Part shown: positions 5,078-6,333 of the stretch, piece by piece
Layout: every line of letters begins with the position of its first letter
Position numbering within the stretch: position 1 is the stretch's first letter
Assembly: GCA_005885165.1 (NCBI GenBank)
Contig: VAXR01000165.1
Location: forward strand, 1 to 6,333
Length of the DNA stretch: 6,333 nt
Origin: Actinomycetota bacterium
Lineage (GTDB): Bacteria; Actinomycetota; Thermoleophilia; Solirubrobacterales; Thermoleophilaceae
Direction of reading: 5' to 3'
The notes under the pieces: model-generated
Databases searched by the model: none
Seen by the model: the letters and a program-made list of their open reading frames with translations, nothing else
What the model was told of the DNA's origin: nothing
Program-made: the position numbers and the translations under genes

Positions 5078-6333
5078 TCAGGTCTCGAGCGCCGCGACGG
5101 CGGCGCCCTGTCGCGGCGGGCGGCTGAGCCAGCTCCGGATCTGCTCGTAGACCGCGGGGTGGTTGAGCAGCTGGAAGTGGTTGATCCCGCCCACATGCCT
5201 GCCGTTCTCGATCTCGAACGGGATGCGGCGGCTGCGTCCCCGCCCCGATGCGCTCGAGAAGCGGACGAGCAGGTCGCCGATCGCGGAGCCGGGGAGGCCG
5301 TCGGCGTCGCGCGCAAGTGTCGCGCCCACGAAGTAGTAGGCGGCGGACGCGACGAAGGGAACCTCGTGGCAGCGGTCCCGCAGGAACTCGTCGGGATCGC
5401 AGTCGCACCAGTCCGCCTCGACGCACGATCCGAACCGAAGGTCCTTGATGCCCGCGCTCCGGCCGTTGACGATCCGCGCGAGCCCCCTGGTCTCGGGCAG
5501 CCTTCCTAGTGCGAAGCCCGCGACGTTCGCCGCCTTCTCGAGCGGCGCGCCGAGGTGCGGCGAGCCGAGGCAGAAGACGTGCCGCAGCGCCCCTGTCCAG
5601 CCCGCACCGGCGAGCTCACCGTGGTGGCACGCCGAGCGCGCCACGAGCCCGCCCATCGAGTGGCCCACGAGCGCGATCTCCGCGACGGCCGCCGGCCACT
5701 TCTCAACGAGCTCCTCCAGCAGGTCGGACAGCCGCAGACCGTTGTCGGAGATGTGGAGCCCGGTGTTGTAGCGGACGTACACCGGCGTATAGCCGAGGTC
5801 CTGCCGCAGCCGCGATCCGTAGCTCCCCCGATAGCCGGCGTCGCGCACCAGCGGCAGGACTCTCCACGACTCGTCGGTCTCGCAGAGCCCGTGCAGGAAG
5901 ACCGCGAGCCTGCCGCCGGCGTCCGGGTACGCGAGCGCGAGCTCCTCCGCCCGGATCGGAACATCGCGACCGCGTTCGCGGATCGTCATCGCGAGCGCGA
6001 GCTCGCTCCGCCCGCTAGTGAGGGCATCGCCGATCGCGCCGTTCAGCGCGCCCAATGCGATGCTGCCGCGCAGGCCGTCCGCGAGCGCACGCGAGCCGGG
6101 CGGCGCCAGCCTGGCCACCGCGGCGGCGGCGACCCGCGGAGGCGCGCCAAGCGCGGTGCCGACGGTGCGGTAGGCGGCGCGCGCGACCGTGTCGTGAATC
6201 GCGCGCACCGGCAGCGCAGCGACTCCGAGCGCGTTGAAGGGCCGGCCGGCGATGCCCTGGTGGGTCTCCTGGATGAAGCGGGCAAAGCCGGAGACCGCAG
6301 AGCCGGCCAGCTCGCCGAGCGCGCGGACCTCAG
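5078..6333 (-). CDS. Alpha/beta-hydrolase lipase/esterase (GHSMGG), 5' end beyond window
   Basis: The reading frame stays open and coding-like up to the right edge (417 residues visible), so the true start lies outside. The GTG at 6208 is in frame, but the 41 upstream codons (including GFARFIQETHQGIAGRPFNALG) look like genuine protein. Numbered from 6208: an Ala-rich N-terminal extension of about 95 residues, oxyanion segment VFLHG (103-107), nucleophile elbow GHSMGG with Ser184 (182-187), CLGSPHLGAP (213-222) typical of lipases acting on lipid esters, a probable acid Asp312 in GDLLV, and a probable catalytic His344 in GINHFQLLNHP. Several Cys between 262 and 280 (CVEADWCDCDPDEFLRDRC) could form disulfides or bind metal. 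The fold resembles PGAP1/LipA-type lipases. The substrate is unknown; a triacylglycerol, polyester or wax-type ester is plausible. Secretion cannot be judged without the N-terminus. It converges on the TetR gene with no room for a conventional terminator. Confidence 0.88.
   Translation of the reverse strand, partial: EVRALGELAGSAVSGFARFIQETHQGIAGRPFNALGVAALPVRAIHDTVARAAYRTVGTALGAPPRVAAAAVARLAPPGSRALADGLRGSIALGALNGAIGDALTSGRSELALAMTIRERGRDVPIRAEELALAYPDAGGRLAVFLHGLCETDESWRVLPLVRDAGYRGSYGSRLRQDLGYTPVYVRYNTGLHISDNGLRLSDLLEELVEKWPAAVAEIALVGHSMGGLVARSACHHGELAGAGWTGALRHVFCLGSPHLGAPLEKAANVAGFALGRLPETRGLARIVNGRSAGIKDLRFGSCVEADWCDCDPDEFLRDRCHEVPFVASAAYYFVGATLARDADGLPGSAIGDLLVRFSSASGRGRSRRIPFEIENGRHVGGINHFQLLNHPAVYEQIRSWLSRPPRQGAAVAALET

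Noticed and set aside
3928..5316. 462-codon minus-strand open frame opposite the thioesterase, TetR and lipase regions
   Set aside because: It has Arg/Ala-rich shadow composition and conflicts with four genes that have clear motifs.

Overview
The window is very GC-rich, with strong G/C bias at third codon positions, occasional GTG/TTG starts and tightly overlapping genes. This fits a high-GC actinobacterium. The protein styles (a secreted multi-histidine copper-type protein, a GHSMGG lipase with a long N-terminal extension, a QsdR-like TetR) suggest a soil Thermoleophilia/Solirubrobacterales-type lineage; that placement is inference from memory, not proof. No rRNA, tRNA, CRISPR array, insertion sequence or prophage signal is visible.

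Layout, left to right. (1) 1-1605, minus: a secreted protein cut by the left edge. Its histidine pattern matches the order of copper ligands in PHM/DBM-type monooxygenases, and the start of a cupredoxin domain follows. (2) 1606-1711: its leader, with a short hairpin and a candidate TetR-type operator. (3) 1712-2500, minus: a crotonase of the BadI/MenB group. (4) about 2544-3299, plus, divergent: an SDR closely resembling BadH. (5) 3300-3386: a short gap with a palindrome and a strong ribosome binding site. (6) 3387-5070, plus: three genes overlapping by 4 bp at each junction, namely an uncharacterised 224-aa protein, a PaaI/YdiI-like hotdog thioesterase and a TetR/QsdR-like regulator. (7) 5078-6333, minus, convergent: an alpha/beta-hydrolase lipase whose start lies beyond the right edge.

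The core of the window is the divergent pair. BadH oxidises 2-hydroxycyclohexane-1-carboxyl-CoA to the 2-keto thioester, and BadI hydrolytically opens that ring to pimeloyl-CoA. Together they are the last two steps of the cyclohexanecarboxyl-CoA route. The hotdog thioesterase and TetR regulator next to them suggest a regulated acyl-CoA module for alicyclic acids. The unknown 224-aa protein, co-transcribed with them, is the most likely new component. The lipase and copper protein may be neighbours only. MenB (menaquinone synthesis) is the main alternative identity for the crotonase; the adjacent BadH-like SDR argues against it.
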